64,000 bases of DNA from an uncultured Pelagibacteraceae bacterium (GCA_902529645.1 CABZXO010000002.1:1-64000); one strand, 5' to 3'; shown: positions 36,681-45,828, numbered from the stretch's first letter. Made by a program: numbers and translations. The notes: generated from the letters alone by a model not told the origin.

Positions 36681-37789
36681 CCCTTCATAGGCATAACAAC
36701 AAAAATACTATCAAAATCACCTGGATCTTTTATCAGTGCTGGTGAACCAGTATCATTAAAGAAAATTTCAACTCTATCTCCATCTAATTGTGAAGCAACA
36801 TCTATCAAATATCTAGAGTTAAAACTTATCTCTAAATCATGATCAAACTTAACGGTTAAAGTTTCTTTACCATCACCACTGTTAGTATTATTTACTGACA
36901 GATCTAAAGTGTCTTTAGATAAATTGAATTTCACACCATCTTTTTTATCTAATGAAACAGATGCTACTCTATCAACTGAATTTAAAAATAATTTTAAGTC
37001 TATTTCTAATTTTTTTTGATTATTTTTAGGTATAACTTGAATGTAATTAGGAAATTTCCCATCAATAAGTTTTGAAATTAAAATACTATTATTTAATTCA
37101 AATTTTATTTTTGATTTCACATTTGAAACTTTCACATCTCCATCATAGCTATCTAATAAAGAGCAAAGTTGAAAAATTGTTTTTTTAGGTAAAATTATTG
37201 GATCAAAATCAATTTTTTCCTCTAATCGAATTTTTGAAATAGACATTCTATGACTATCAGTTGCAACTGCTGTTAAATAATTTTTATCTTCAACTTCTGT
37301 TTGATGAAAATAAATTCCACTTAGGTAATGCCTTGTTTCGTCATTAGAGACTGAAAATTTACACTTATTCAATAATTTCAATAATTGTTTTGATTTAATC
37401 ATAAATTCATTTTGATTAAAATTTTCGTCTGTCAGTGGAAACTCTGTTGCACTTATGCAATTCAAATTAAAAATAGATTTTTCAGACTCTACTTGCAATT
37501 TACTTTTATCTGTTAGAGAAAGATTTATTTTTTTTCCTGAGTTAAACTTTCTTATAATATCATACATTATTGAGGAAGTTGTGGTTGTTTTACCCTCCTC
37601 TAGAATTTCTACATTATTTAATTGATGTATAAATATTAAATCTAGATCAGTCGCAGTGATAGTAAGTTTTGAATTGCTTGCATCTAACAAAATATTAGAA
37701 AGTATTGGTAAAGTACTTCTTTTTTCAATAACTCCTTGGCAATAATTTAATGCTTGCTGAAGATCCTGTTGATTAGCGTTAAATTTCAT
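36677..37789 (-). CDS. dnaN: DNA polymerase III beta sliding clamp
   Basis: A 370-residue ring-forming clamp that holds polymerase III on DNA. Three repeated clamp domains are seen, beginning with LQQALNYCQGVIEKRSTLPILSNILLDA and ending with the peptide-binding C-terminus DSIFVVMPMKG (the usual end is MPMRL). It follows dnaA with an 11-nt overlap, giving the ancestral dnaA-dnaN order. recF, the usual next gene, is absent here; a convergent acyltransferase takes its place. Confidence 0.96.
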   Translation of the reverse strand: MKFNANQQDLQQALNYCQGVIEKRSTLPILSNILLDASNSKLTITATDLDLIFIHQLNNVEILEEGKTTTTSSIMYDIIRKFNSGKKINLSLTDKSKLQVESEKSIFNLNCISATEFPLTDENFNQNEFMIKSKQLLKLLNKCKFSVSNDETRHYLSGIYFHQTEVEDKNYLTAVATDSHRMSISKIRLEEKIDFDPIILPKKTIFQLCSLLDSYDGDVKVSNVKSKIKFELNNSILISKLIDGKFPNYIQVIPKNNQKKLEIDLKLFLNSVDRVASVSLDKKDGVKFNLSKDTLDLSVNNTNSGDGKETLTVKFDHDLEISFNSRYLIDVASQLDGDRVEIFFNDTGSPALIKDPGDFDSIFVVMPMKG

Positions 37790-39197
37790 TTTCTTTATTA
37801 TTATATAAAATTTGGTTTTTTAATTTATTTATATTATCAACCATCTCAGGATTTTTTTCTTTTATCTTTTCAATAGTTTTTACTGAATGAATTATTGTTG
37901 TATGGTCTCTGTTAGAAAATTCCCTTCCAATTTCAGGTAATGATTTAGAAGTTAAAATTTTAGTTAAATAAATTGCTGTTTGCCTAGGTCTTACTAAATA
38001 TCTTGATCTTCTAGATGATAGCATTTCATTTTTGCTGATTTTGAAAAACTTACAAACAATTGTCTGAATTAGATCTATTGTAACCTTATTTTCTGCTAAA
38101 TTTAATAAATCCTTTAAAACTACTTTAGTTTCAGCAAGATTTGGGGGGTTGTTATAGATTCTTGAAAATGAAACAATTCTGTTTATTGCTCCAACTAATT
38201 CCCTTACACTTCCAGTTATTTCATTACTTACAAAGTCTTGAATTTCTCTAGAAACTTGTAATTGTTCGGAATACAAAGCATTCAATTCTTCAGTTTTTTT
38301 TTCAACTATTTTTTTTCTAAGCTCAAGGTCTGGCTTTTGAATATCAACAACTAATCCACCTGAAAATCTTGATTTAATTCTTTCTTGAATCCTTGATAAT
38401 TTGTTTGGTGCTCGATCAGCTGATACTATTATTTGAGATCCCTTATCAAGTAATGCATTAAATGTATGAAAGAACTCCTCCTGCATAGCCTCTTTTCCAC
38501 TAATAAACTGGATATCATCGATTAATAAAATATCTGTATTTCTAAAATATTCTTTAAACTTAACCATGTCGTTTGATTTAATTGATTTTACAAACTGATA
38601 CATGAAACGTTCAGCAGAAATAAACATTACTTTATTATTTTTTTTAAGCTCTAAACCTATTGAATTTAATAAGTGAGTTTTTCCCATTCCAACACCACCA
38701 TAAATATAAAGTGGATTATAATGAGATATATTTTCTGAAACTTTTAAAGAAGCTTCGTAAGCTAATTTGTTACTTGAACCTGTAATAAAATTATCAAATC
38801 TTTTATTTGGATCAATTCGATTATACTGAAGGTAAGAGTCTTTTATAAATGAAACATTTTCATTAGTATTAATCTCTTTAATATTATTTTCCTTTAAAGT
38901 GATATCTTGAGCTTTTTCAACTATTTTGAACTCAATTCTAATAATGTCTTTTTTATATAACTTAATTATCTTTAATATTTGGTCTAAATACCTTGATGTG
39001 ATCCAATCTCTAATAAATCTTGTTGGAACTGATAATAATAAGTAATTATTGAATTCCTCAACAAAAGAAATCTTTTTTAACCAGCTCTCATAAACTTCTA
39101 AGCCTAGTTTATTTTTCATTTCATTCTGTACTTGCTTCCATTCGAAACCTTCAGAAGAAAAATTATTAATATTTTTTGTATTTGTTATTTTATTCAT
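37779..39197 (-). CDS. dnaA: Chromosomal replication initiator DnaA
   Basis: A 472-residue AAA+ initiator. Domain I is at residues 15-95 (WKQVQNEMKNKLGLEVYESWL). Walker A is GGVGMGKTHLL (about 166-176), Walker B is ILLIDDIQF, and the arginine-finger region is IQERIKSRFSGGL. Domain IV ends with the helix-turn-helix signature EFSNRDHTTIIHSVKTIE. It opens DNA at the origin. The 314-bp spacer upstream contains repeats that could be origin or autoregulatory elements. Confidence 0.97.
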   Translation of the reverse strand: MNKITNTKNINNFSSEGFEWKQVQNEMKNKLGLEVYESWLKKISFVEEFNNYLLLSVPTRFIRDWITSRYLDQILKIIKLYKKDIIRIEFKIVEKAQDITLKENNIKEINTNENVSFIKDSYLQYNRIDPNKRFDNFITGSSNKLAYEASLKVSENISHYNPLYIYGGVGMGKTHLLNSIGLELKKNNKVMFISAERFMYQFVKSIKSNDMVKFKEYFRNTDILLIDDIQFISGKEAMQEEFFHTFNALLDKGSQIIVSADRAPNKLSRIQERIKSRFSGGLVVDIQKPDLELRKKIVEKKTEELNALYSEQLQVSREIQDFVSNEITGSVRELVGAINRIVSFSRIYNNPPNLAETKVVLKDLLNLAENKVTIDLIQTIVCKFFKISKNEMLSSRRSRYLVRPRQTAIYLTKILTSKSLPEIGREFSNRDHTTIIHSVKTIEKIKEKNPEMVDNINKLKNQILYNNKENEI

Positions 39198-39350
39198 AAC
39201 TTAAAGGGAAATCTCAGTTAGAACTATTTAAAAAAAATTTGCAACAAGTTTATAAAGAAATTTAAAAAAAAATAAAATCTATGATTGTGATTTATATTTT
39301 AAAAAATAAATTCTAAATTAAACTTAAATTTAAAATTTTAAATTGAATCG

Positions 39351-39408
39351 AATATAGATTGAATCAATTAATTGATTCAATTTAAATTAAATCAAATATA
39401 GATTGAAT
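39351..39408 (+). repeat. Direct repeat AATATAGATTGAAT (two copies, 44 bp apart)
   Basis: Identical 14-bp units at 39351-39364 and 39395-39408, with a shorter third copy (AATATAG) at 39438. The near-constant 43-44 bp step is about four helical turns, so all would face the same side of the DNA. Confidence 0.7.
39358..39381. repeat. 24-bp perfect palindrome
   Basis: ATTGAATCAATT followed directly by its exact reverse complement, centred between 39369 and 39370. It contains the same GAATCAA/TTGATTC half-sites as the inverted repeat before the KKKA peptide gene, with a different spacing. Confidence 0.8.
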
Positions 39409-39511
39409 GACGATAATCCAAATATTTACTAAATCTAAATATAGTAACTTAATACGAAACTTAAATATATAATGTAGATATCAGGAGTTGTTTGAAAATT
39501 TAAACTAACGT

Positions 39512-39772
39512 TTAGATTGCAGCAATTTTTTTTGTTATTCTAGAAACATTTCTAGAAGCATTTTGTTTTTTTATTATTCCTGTTTTTGCAATTTTCATCA
39601 ACTCAGAGTTTAACTTTGGTAGAAATTTAAGAGCTTCATCTTTCTTTTTATTATCAATTAGAAGGTTCATTTTCTTAAGAGCGTTTCTAAACCTGCTCTT
39701 TCTGGCTTTATTTACCACTGTTTGTTTAGAAATTCTTCTAATTCTTTTAATTGCTGATTTTGTGTTTGCCAT
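39512..39772 (-). CDS. rpsT: 30S ribosomal protein S20
   Basis: An 86-residue 16S rRNA-binding protein. MANTKSAIKRIRRISKQTVVNKARKS at the N-terminus and the C-terminal KKQNASRNVSRITKKI match S20. The open frame runs 24 codons further upstream, into mutM, but that extension is not S20-like, so I use the ATG at 39772. This leaves a 50-bp gap after mutM. rpsT next to dnaA is a familiar alphaproteobacterial arrangement. Confidence 0.95.
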   Translation of the reverse strand: MANTKSAIKRIRRISKQTVVNKARKSRFRNALKKMNLLIDNKKKDEALKFLPKLNSELMKIAKTGIIKKQNASRNVSRITKKIAAI

Positions 39773-39822
39773 CTGCGCAGGGGTATAACTTGAGAATTTA
39801 AGGTGGTCAACTAAATATTTAA

Positions 39823-40686
39823 TTATTTTTGACAAGAAATACAAAAAAAAGTTGATCTATTTGATGTTATTTTTTTTTTTATAATACCTTTGCACTGCGT
39901 ACGCTTACAACCAGTGCCGTCTTGCTGATAAACTTTAAACTCTTTTTGAAAGTTACCTTTGTTACCTGAAATATCTTTAAAATCTCTTATACTTGAACCT
40001 CCCTTATTAATTGCCTGTTGAAGTATTTTCTTAGAATTTAAAATAATATTTAAACATTCATTTTTGTTAAGTCTTTTTGCCTTTTTAAATGGATTTATCT
40101 TACTAGCGAAAAGAATTTCACTTGCATAAATATTACCTATTCCAGAAACAAATCTCTGATCAAGTAAGAAACTTTTTATATCCTTATTTTTTTTCTTAAA
40201 ATAATTAACTACATAATTTAAGTTAAATTTGTCACTAAATGGTTCAGGTCCCATTGATTTAAATCTTCTCTGTAGATCTTGATAATTTTTAATTATTTCA
40301 AAAAATCCAAAACGTCTTGGATCATTATAAATTACTTTCAAGCTATCAAATACAAACTCTGCATGATTGTGTTTTTTAGGTAAAAAAGGTGAATGATAAA
40401 AACTAGTATTTGTAAATTTTAGAGGCTTTTTCTTATCAAGAATATGAATTGTTCCTGACATTCCTAAATGGATTAAACAATAATGTTCATTTTGAAAATG
40501 GATAATCAAATATTTAGAAAATCTACTAACTTCAATTATTTTTTTATTTTTAAGAAAACTTTCAAAATCTCTTGGTATTTTAAACCTTAAATTCCTGTTT
40601 CTGATTATTACTTTTTTTATGCTTTTTTTTTTGATCTTTTTATGAAGGGATTGTCTAACAATTTCTACTTCTGGTAATTCTGGCAT
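39823..40686 (-). CDS. mutM: Formamidopyrimidine-DNA glycosylase
   Basis: A 287-residue repair enzyme that excises 8-oxoguanine and nicks the abasic site. The processed N-terminus PELPEVEIVRQSL gives the catalytic proline and Glu2-like residue. The helix-two-turn-helix (LLDQRFVSGIGNIYASEILF) follows, and the C-terminal zinc finger is C-X4-C ... C-X2-C (GCKRTQCKG, FFCISCQK). The first pair is spaced by four residues. The start lies 29 bp from the divergent ubiE. Confidence 0.95.
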   Translation of the reverse strand: MPELPEVEIVRQSLHKKIKKKSIKKVIIRNRNLRFKIPRDFESFLKNKKIIEVSRFSKYLIIHFQNEHYCLIHLGMSGTIHILDKKKPLKFTNTSFYHSPFLPKKHNHAEFVFDSLKVIYNDPRRFGFFEIIKNYQDLQRRFKSMGPEPFSDKFNLNYVVNYFKKKNKDIKSFLLDQRFVSGIGNIYASEILFASKINPFKKAKRLNKNECLNIILNSKKILQQAINKGGSSIRDFKDISGNKGNFQKEFKVYQQDGTGCKRTQCKGIIKKKITSNRSTFFCISCQK

Positions 40687-40715
40687 TTGATACTATATTC
40701 AATAAATATTTTTTT

Positions 40716-41420
40716 ATGCAACAAAATCTTCAAAATAAAAAAAGACTTGTAGAAAATGTGTTTAATCAGGTCTACAACAAATATGACTTGATGAATGACT
40801 TTATGTCTATGGGTGTACATAGATATTGGAAAAAAAGTTTAATCAATATGATGAATCCGAGAGTTAATAGAAAATTAATAGATGTTGCGTGTGGGACGGG
40901 GGATGTTGGAAAGTTATTTTTAGATAGCACAAATAAAGAGGCTGAAATTACTTGTGTAGACCCTAATAAAAGAATGGTTAGTCAAGGAAAGCAAAAATTA
41001 TCTAATTACAAAAATGTAAAATGGGTAATTTCTCCAGCAGAAAAATTACCAATAACAGAGAATTCATTTGATTATTACACTATTAGCTTTGGGCTAAGAA
41101 ATACAAAAAATTTAAATAAAGCACTTTCAGAAGCCTATAGAGTTTTAAAGCCTGGTGGACGCTATCTATGTCTTGAATTTTCAAAGATTCAAAATTCAAA
41201 TCTTGATTTTGTATATAAAAATTATTCAAAACTCATTCCTATTATTGGTCAGTTTGTAGTTGGAGAAAAAGAACCTTACGAATATTTAATCGAAAGTATT
41301 GAACAATTTATTAATCAAGATGAATTAATAGAGTTGATGGAAAAAAATAATTTTCATAAATGTTCTTATAGAAATCTTTCTGGTGGTATTGTTTCAATTC
41401 ATAGTGGTTGGAAAATTTAA
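40716..41420 (+). CDS. ubiE: Ubiquinone biosynthesis C-methyltransferase
   Basis: A 234-residue SAM-dependent methyltransferase acting on the demethylated benzoquinol ring in ubiquinone synthesis. It has VFNQVYNKYDLMNDFMSMGVHRYWK (about 14-38), the SAM loop DVACGTGDVGK, and FGLRNTKNLNKALSEAYRVLKPGGR, all family signatures. The stop overlaps the ubiB start (TAATG). Confidence 0.95.
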   Translation: MQQNLQNKKRLVENVFNQVYNKYDLMNDFMSMGVHRYWKKSLINMMNPRVNRKLIDVACGTGDVGKLFLDSTNKEAEITCVDPNKRMVSQGKQKLSNYKNVKWVISPAEKLPITENSFDYYTISFGLRNTKNLNKALSEAYRVLKPGGRYLCLEFSKIQNSNLDFVYKNYSKLIPIIGQFVVGEKEPYEYLIESIEQFINQDELIELMEKNNFHKCSYRNLSGGIVSIHSGWKI

Positions 41421-42988
41421 TGATTAAAAAACTTATTACTTTATTTAAATTAGCAAGAAAGATTGCAAAATCGGATATTTTAAAAATTGCATCAAAATTT
41501 AAAAAACCTCCTTTAGCTGTAACAATATTATTCCAAATTTTATCTATTTCATTTGAAAAAAAGAAACAAAGCAATTTAATTGAGGATGATGGTGAAAGAC
41601 TATCTAGGTCATTAGAATCTATGGGTACAACTTTCATCAAACTTGGTCAGTTTCTTGCTACTAGACCAGATATAATCGGAGAAGAATTATCTTTAAAGCT
41701 AGAAAAACTTCAAGATCGATTACCCCCTTTTTCAATTCATGAAGCAAAAGAAATTATTAAAGAAGATCTTGGAGTTGATATATTTAATTCAATAATTGAT
41801 TTAAGTGAACCAGTTGCTGCTGCATCAATTGCACAAGTTCATAAAGCAAAAATAAATGATAATGGAACAATTAAAGATGTAGCAATAAAAATTTTAAGAC
41901 CAAGTATAAAAAAAATATTCAATGAAGAAATAGATGCAATGATGTTATTTGCATTTATTATTGAGTCATTTGTTAAAAAAACAAAAAGATTAAAACTTGT
42001 TGAAGTTGTTTTTTTACTTAAAGAAATAACTAATCTTGAAATGGATTTAAGATTCGAAGCTGCTGCGGCTAATGAATATGCTGAAAACACTAAAAATGAT
42101 GCTGGATTTAAAGTTCCAGAAATTTATTGGAATTTTACTAGTGAAAATGTAATGACTTTAGATTGGATAGATGGAATTTCAATAAGAGAATCTGAGGAAC
42201 TAAAGAAAAGAAATTTAGATACTAATAAAATAGCTGAAGATATTATCCAACATTTTTTAAGACATGCTGTAAGAGATGGTTTTTTTCATGCAGATATGCA
42301 TCAAGGAAATATTTTTATTGATAATAGTGGCCAAATTGTACCTATAGATTTTGGGATTATGGGTAGGTTAGACAAACTTAGTAAAAGGTTTTTAGCAGAA
42401 ATTTTATTTGGATTTATTCAAAGAGATTATCGTAAAGTAGCTGAAGTTCACTTAGTGGCCGGATTAGTTCCAAAAGAAGTGCCAATCGATGATCTAGCTC
42501 AAGCTTTGAGATCAATTGGTGAGCCTATATTTGGTCAAGAAGTAAAAGATATTTCAGGAGGTAAATTACTCAAGCAATTGTTTGATGTAACAGAAAAGTT
42601 TAATATGCAAACTCAACCTCAATTATTAATGTTGCAAAAAACTATGGTTGTTGTTGAAGGTGTAGCAAGAAAGTTAAATCCAAACACAAATATTTGGACA
42701 ACTTCAAAGCCTGTACTAGAAAATTGGCTTAAAGAAACCAAAGATCCAATTAATAATTTAAATGAAACTTTAAAAAATACATCTGAAGTGATTAAACGTT
42801 TACCAGAATTTCCTGAAATTATGGATAAAGCAAATCAAGCATTAACGTTTTTAGCTAGTGGTCAAATTCCACAAAATTCAAATTCTTACACCGCTCTGAA
42901 TGATAAGAAATCAGAAATGATAGCATTTAGAAATCAATCTATTATTGGTTTATTACTTCTTGTAATTTTTGGCCTTATAGTATTTTAA
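41420..42988 (+). CDS. ubiB: ABC1/UbiB-family ubiquinone biosynthesis protein
   Basis: A 522-residue atypical protein-kinase-like ATPase needed for ubiquinone synthesis. The KxGQ motif is TFIKLGQFLATRPD. The alanine-rich loop is VAAASIAQVHKAK. The catalytic regions are FFHADMHQGNIFID and PIDFGIMG. One hydrophobic helix lies at the C-terminus (SIIGLLLLVIFGLIVF), anchoring it to the membrane. The open frame also allows a TTG four codons earlier, but ATG at 41420 forms the TAATG junction used elsewhere here, so I prefer it. Confidence 0.94.
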   Translation: MIKKLITLFKLARKIAKSDILKIASKFKKPPLAVTILFQILSISFEKKKQSNLIEDDGERLSRSLESMGTTFIKLGQFLATRPDIIGEELSLKLEKLQDRLPPFSIHEAKEIIKEDLGVDIFNSIIDLSEPVAAASIAQVHKAKINDNGTIKDVAIKILRPSIKKIFNEEIDAMMLFAFIIESFVKKTKRLKLVEVVFLLKEITNLEMDLRFEAAAANEYAENTKNDAGFKVPEIYWNFTSENVMTLDWIDGISIRESEELKKRNLDTNKIAEDIIQHFLRHAVRDGFFHADMHQGNIFIDNSGQIVPIDFGIMGRLDKLSKRFLAEILFGFIQRDYRKVAEVHLVAGLVPKEVPIDDLAQALRSIGEPIFGQEVKDISGGKLLKQLFDVTEKFNMQTQPQLLMLQKTMVVVEGVARKLNPNTNIWTTSKPVLENWLKETKDPINNLNETLKNTSEVIKRLPEFPEIMDKANQALTFLASGQIPQNSNSYTALNDKKSEMIAFRNQSIIGLLLLVIFGLIVF

Positions 42989-42996
42989 TTCTGCAG

Positions 42997-44202
42997 ATGA
43001 AAAATTTGTTAAATAAAAAAATACTATTTATTATTTGTGGAGGAATATCTGCTTATAAAAGTCTTGAAACAATTAGGCTTTTTAAAAAGAATGGTGCAGA
43101 AATAAAGACAATTCTTACAAAAAGTGCAAAAGAGTTTGTAACTCCGCTTTCAATAACATCACTTTCTCAAGGTAGAGTTTATAGCGATTTATTTAGTCTA
43201 GAAAATGAGGTTGAAATGGATCATATTTCACTTTCAAGATGGGCAGATATAATTGTAATTGCACCTGCAACAGCAAATACAATTTCGAAACTAGCCCAAG
43301 GAACAACAGATGATTTAGCATCCACTGTTGTTTTGGCATCAGATAAGGACATTATTTTAGCACCAGCAATGAATGTAAGAATGTGGGAGCATCCAACTAC
43401 TAAAACAAATATAAAAAAATTAAAAGGTTTTGGATATAAACTAATAGGTCCAGAGGTTGGTGATATGGCATGTGGTGAATATGGAGAGGGTAAAATGTCA
43501 GACCCATCAGTAATTGCTGAAAAAGTTGATAAATATTTCTTAACTCAAAAAAATAACAAAAAATTTAAAGCATTAGTTACAGCAGGTCCAACTAATGAGT
43601 ACATAGATCCAGTTCGTTTTATTACAAATAAATCAAGTGGCAAACAAGGATATGAATTAGCAAAATCATTATCCAAAAAAGGTTTTGATACAACATTAAT
43701 ATCGGGTCCAACTAATCTTGAAATAACTAAAGATATTAATCTTATAAAAGTTGAAACAGCAGATGAAATGTTAGTTGCTACTCAAGAAAATTTACCTGTT
43801 GATGTAGCAATTTTTTCTGCTGCGGTAGCTGATTTTAAAATTAGCAAAAAGTATGAAAATAAAATTAAAAAACAAGAGAACTTAAACTTAAATTTAGAAA
43901 AGAATGTAGATATACTTCATTATGTGTCTAACCATAACTCTATGAGACCTGAACTTGTCATTGGATTTGCAGCAGAAACCAATGAGATTGATAAAAATGC
44001 AGAGGAAAAATTAAATAAGAAAAGTTGTGACTGGATAATTTCTAATGATGTATCAAATAAAAATATAGGATTTAATTCTGATTATAACGAAGTAACAATT
44101 CATTATAAAAACAAAGACGTTAAAAAAGAAAAACTTTCGTACAAAAAAAAATCTGGAATTTCTGATGAAATAGTTGATAGAATAATTGATCAATTAAATT
44201 AA
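42997..44202 (+). CDS. coaBC: Bifunctional phosphopantothenoylcysteine decarboxylase/synthetase
   Basis: A 401-residue two-domain enzyme of coenzyme A synthesis. The CoaC part (1-~185) is a flavoprotein with GGISAYKSLETIRLFKKNGA, the catalytic-loop region TITLSQ-like SLSQGRV, and PAMNVRMWEHP. The CoaB part (from ~190) begins LVTAGPTNEYIDPVRFITNKSSGKQG and couples cysteine to 4'-phosphopantothenate. It is joined to dut by a TAATG overlap. Confidence 0.95.
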   Translation: MKNLLNKKILFIICGGISAYKSLETIRLFKKNGAEIKTILTKSAKEFVTPLSITSLSQGRVYSDLFSLENEVEMDHISLSRWADIIVIAPATANTISKLAQGTTDDLASTVVLASDKDIILAPAMNVRMWEHPTTKTNIKKLKGFGYKLIGPEVGDMACGEYGEGKMSDPSVIAEKVDKYFLTQKNNKKFKALVTAGPTNEYIDPVRFITNKSSGKQGYELAKSLSKKGFDTTLISGPTNLEITKDINLIKVETADEMLVATQENLPVDVAIFSAAVADFKISKKYENKIKKQENLNLNLEKNVDILHYVSNHNSMRPELVIGFAAETNEIDKNAEEKLNKKSCDWIISNDVSNKNIGFNSDYNEVTIHYKNKDVKKEKLSYKKKSGISDEIVDRIIDQLN

Positions 44203-44639
44203 TGGCAAAAGTTCTTATCAAAAAGTTAGACCCTAAGGTTGAATTACCCACTTACAAAACAGAAGGTGCATCAGGTATGGATTTGATGGCATTAGTAAAA
44301 GAACCTATTAATCTTAAACCAAACGCATCATGCTTAGTACCAACTGGGCTTGCTGTTGCATTTTCAAGTGATTTCGAAATCCAAATAAGACCAAGATCTG
44401 GTTTAGCTGCAAAAAACAACATTAGTGTTTTAAATACACCTGGAACTATTGATAGTGATTACAGGGGAGAAATAAAAGTAATCCTTTTTAATCACGGAAA
44501 GAGTGATTTTTTAATAAATAATAAGGATAGAATAGCACAAATGATTTTAACTCCTGTAATTAAAATGGATCTTAAGGAAACTGATGATCTACCAGAAACA
44601 ATTAGAGGAGAAGGTGGGTTTGGCTCAACAGGAAAATGA
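44202..44639 (+). CDS. dut: Deoxyuridine 5'-triphosphate nucleotidohydrolase
   Basis: A 145-residue trimeric dUTPase that keeps uracil out of DNA and makes dUMP. All five motifs are visible: EGASGMDLMA, RPRSGLAAK, NTPGTIDSDYRGE, DRIAQMILTP and the C-terminal RGEGGFGSTGK. dut follows coaBC in many bacteria. It overlaps the next gene by ATGA. Confidence 0.97.
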   Translation: MAKVLIKKLDPKVELPTYKTEGASGMDLMALVKEPINLKPNASCLVPTGLAVAFSSDFEIQIRPRSGLAAKNNISVLNTPGTIDSDYRGEIKVILFNHGKSDFLINNKDRIAQMILTPVIKMDLKETDDLPETIRGEGGFGSTGK

Positions 44640-45391
44640 GCAAAAATTTAAACAAAAAAGAGATAGAGAAATTCTCGAGGCAAATAATTCTAAAAAATAT
44701 TGGTGCAACAGGTCAAAAAAAAATTTTATCTTCAAAAGTATTTATAGTTGGTATGGGTGGTCTAGGTTGCCCAGCAGCAGAATTTTTAACTAGATCGGGT
44801 ATTGGTACACTTGGGATTGCAGATCATGATACCGTAAGTCTCTCTAATATCCACAGACAAGGCCTGTATAATGAAAAAGATATAAATCAATCTAAAGTAA
44901 AGATTGCAAAAAAAAAATTAAATAAAATTAATCCAAAGACAAAAATAAATATTTTTAATTTAAAATTAAATAAAACTACATTTGAAAAAATTATTAAAAA
45001 TTATGACTATATTATTGATGGGACTGATAACTTTGAAAGTAAATTTTTAATAAATGATTTAACTCTAAAATATAAAAAATTTTTAGTTACTGGTGCTATA
45101 AGTAAGTTTGATGGACACATTTTTACTTTTAATTTTACCAACAAAAGAGATCCTTGCTTGAGATGTTTTTATCAAGAAGAAACAATATCTGATGAAATTT
45201 TAAATTGTGAATATGAGGGAATTTTAGGAACCGTTGCAGGAATAATAGGTACGTTACAAGCCAATGAAGTTTTAAAAAAAATATTAAATATCGGACAAAA
45301 TTTAAATGGATACATTCTAATTCTCGATCTATTAAATTTAAATTTCAGAAAAGCAAAAATTAGCAAAAGAAAAAAATGCTTATGCAAATAA
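44636..45391 (+). CDS. MoeB/ThiF-type sulfur-carrier adenylyltransferase
   Basis: A 251-residue E1-like enzyme that adenylates the C-terminus of a small sulfur carrier (MoaD or ThiS). The ATP loop is GMGGLGCPAAEFLTRSGIG (about 40-58). LSNIHRQGLY and the zinc-binding CLRC (near 179) are present, and the C-terminus ends CLCK. No rhodanese domain. Whether it serves molybdopterin or thiamine cannot be told, as neither pathway is nearby. It overlaps the SH3 gene by 16 nt. Confidence 0.88.
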   Translation: MSKNLNKKEIEKFSRQIILKNIGATGQKKILSSKVFIVGMGGLGCPAAEFLTRSGIGTLGIADHDTVSLSNIHRQGLYNEKDINQSKVKIAKKKLNKINPKTKINIFNLKLNKTTFEKIIKNYDYIIDGTDNFESKFLINDLTLKYKKFLVTGAISKFDGHIFTFNFTNKRDPCLRCFYQEETISDEILNCEYEGILGTVAGIIGTLQANEVLKKILNIGQNLNGYILILDLLNLNFRKAKISKRKKCLCK

Positions 45392-45828
45392 TAAAAAAAA
45401 TTTATATAGTATTTTTTTTATTATTTTTTTCTCACATTTCGTTTGCTAATGAAATTTTTGTCTCTCTTAAAAAAAATAAAGTAAACGTTCGTTACGGACC
45501 AAGTTTTGAATCTGATATTAAATACGTTTATAAAAAAATAAATCTTCCATTAAAACAAATCGATAAAAAAGAGAATTTCAGGCGAATTATAGATTTAAAA
45601 AATAACAGTGGGTGGATTCATATCTCTCAATTAAAAAAAAGTAATTCTGTAATAGCTACGAAAGATAAAGTTTTATTTAAAAAACCTACATCTTTTGCTA
45701 AACCAATTGCTCAAATAAAAGAGGGAAGATTATTAATTGTAGAAAAATGTGAGCAAAATTGGTGTGAAATTACATCAGAAGAATTTGAAGGTTGGATTAA
45801 AACAGATAATATTTGGGGACTAAATTAA
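45376..45828 (+). CDS. Secreted SH3-domain protein
   Basis: A 150-residue exported protein. A signal peptide (MQIIKKIYIVFFLLFFSHISFA) is followed by two SH3-like repeats: VRYGPSFESDIKYVYKKINLPLKQI...GWIHISQL and KPTSFAKPIAQIKEGRLLIVEKCEQNWCEI...GWIKTDNIWG. Such bacterial SH3 domains often bind peptidoglycan; the role here is unknown. An alternative ATG lies two codons in. Its stop interlocks with the DUF3501 gene (TTAA). Confidence 0.85.
   Translation: MLMQIIKKIYIVFFLLFFSHISFANEIFVSLKKNKVNVRYGPSFESDIKYVYKKINLPLKQIDKKENFRRIIDLKNNSGWIHISQLKKSNSVIATKDKVLFKKPTSFAKPIAQIKEGRLLIVEKCEQNWCEITSEEFEGWIKTDNIWGLN

Larger units (their letters stand above)
39198..39511. other. 314-bp dnaA-rpsT spacer with direct and inverted repeats
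   Basis: The longest gene-free stretch here, extremely AT-rich. It contains ATTGAAT four times within 67 bp (39342, 39358, inverted at 39375, 39402), a perfect 24-bp palindrome at 39358-39381, and AATATAG three times at 39351, 39395 and 39438, spaced 44 and 43 bp. I found no TTATCCACA-type DnaA box by eye, so I do not call it oriC. It may hold the dnaA promoter, origin-like elements, or both. Confidence 0.55.

Noticed and set aside
39198..39511. Calling this spacer oriC outright
   Set aside because: It is next to dnaA and has repeats, but I found no DnaA boxes and cannot compute genome skew. Listed only as a repeat-bearing spacer.
39773..39844. Upstream extension of rpsT (24 codons)
   Set aside because: It overlaps mutM and is not S20-like; S20 starts at MANTKSAIK.
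44584..44793. Plus-strand frame across the dut/MoeB junction
   Set aside because: Out of frame with two well-supported genes that overlap by ATGA.
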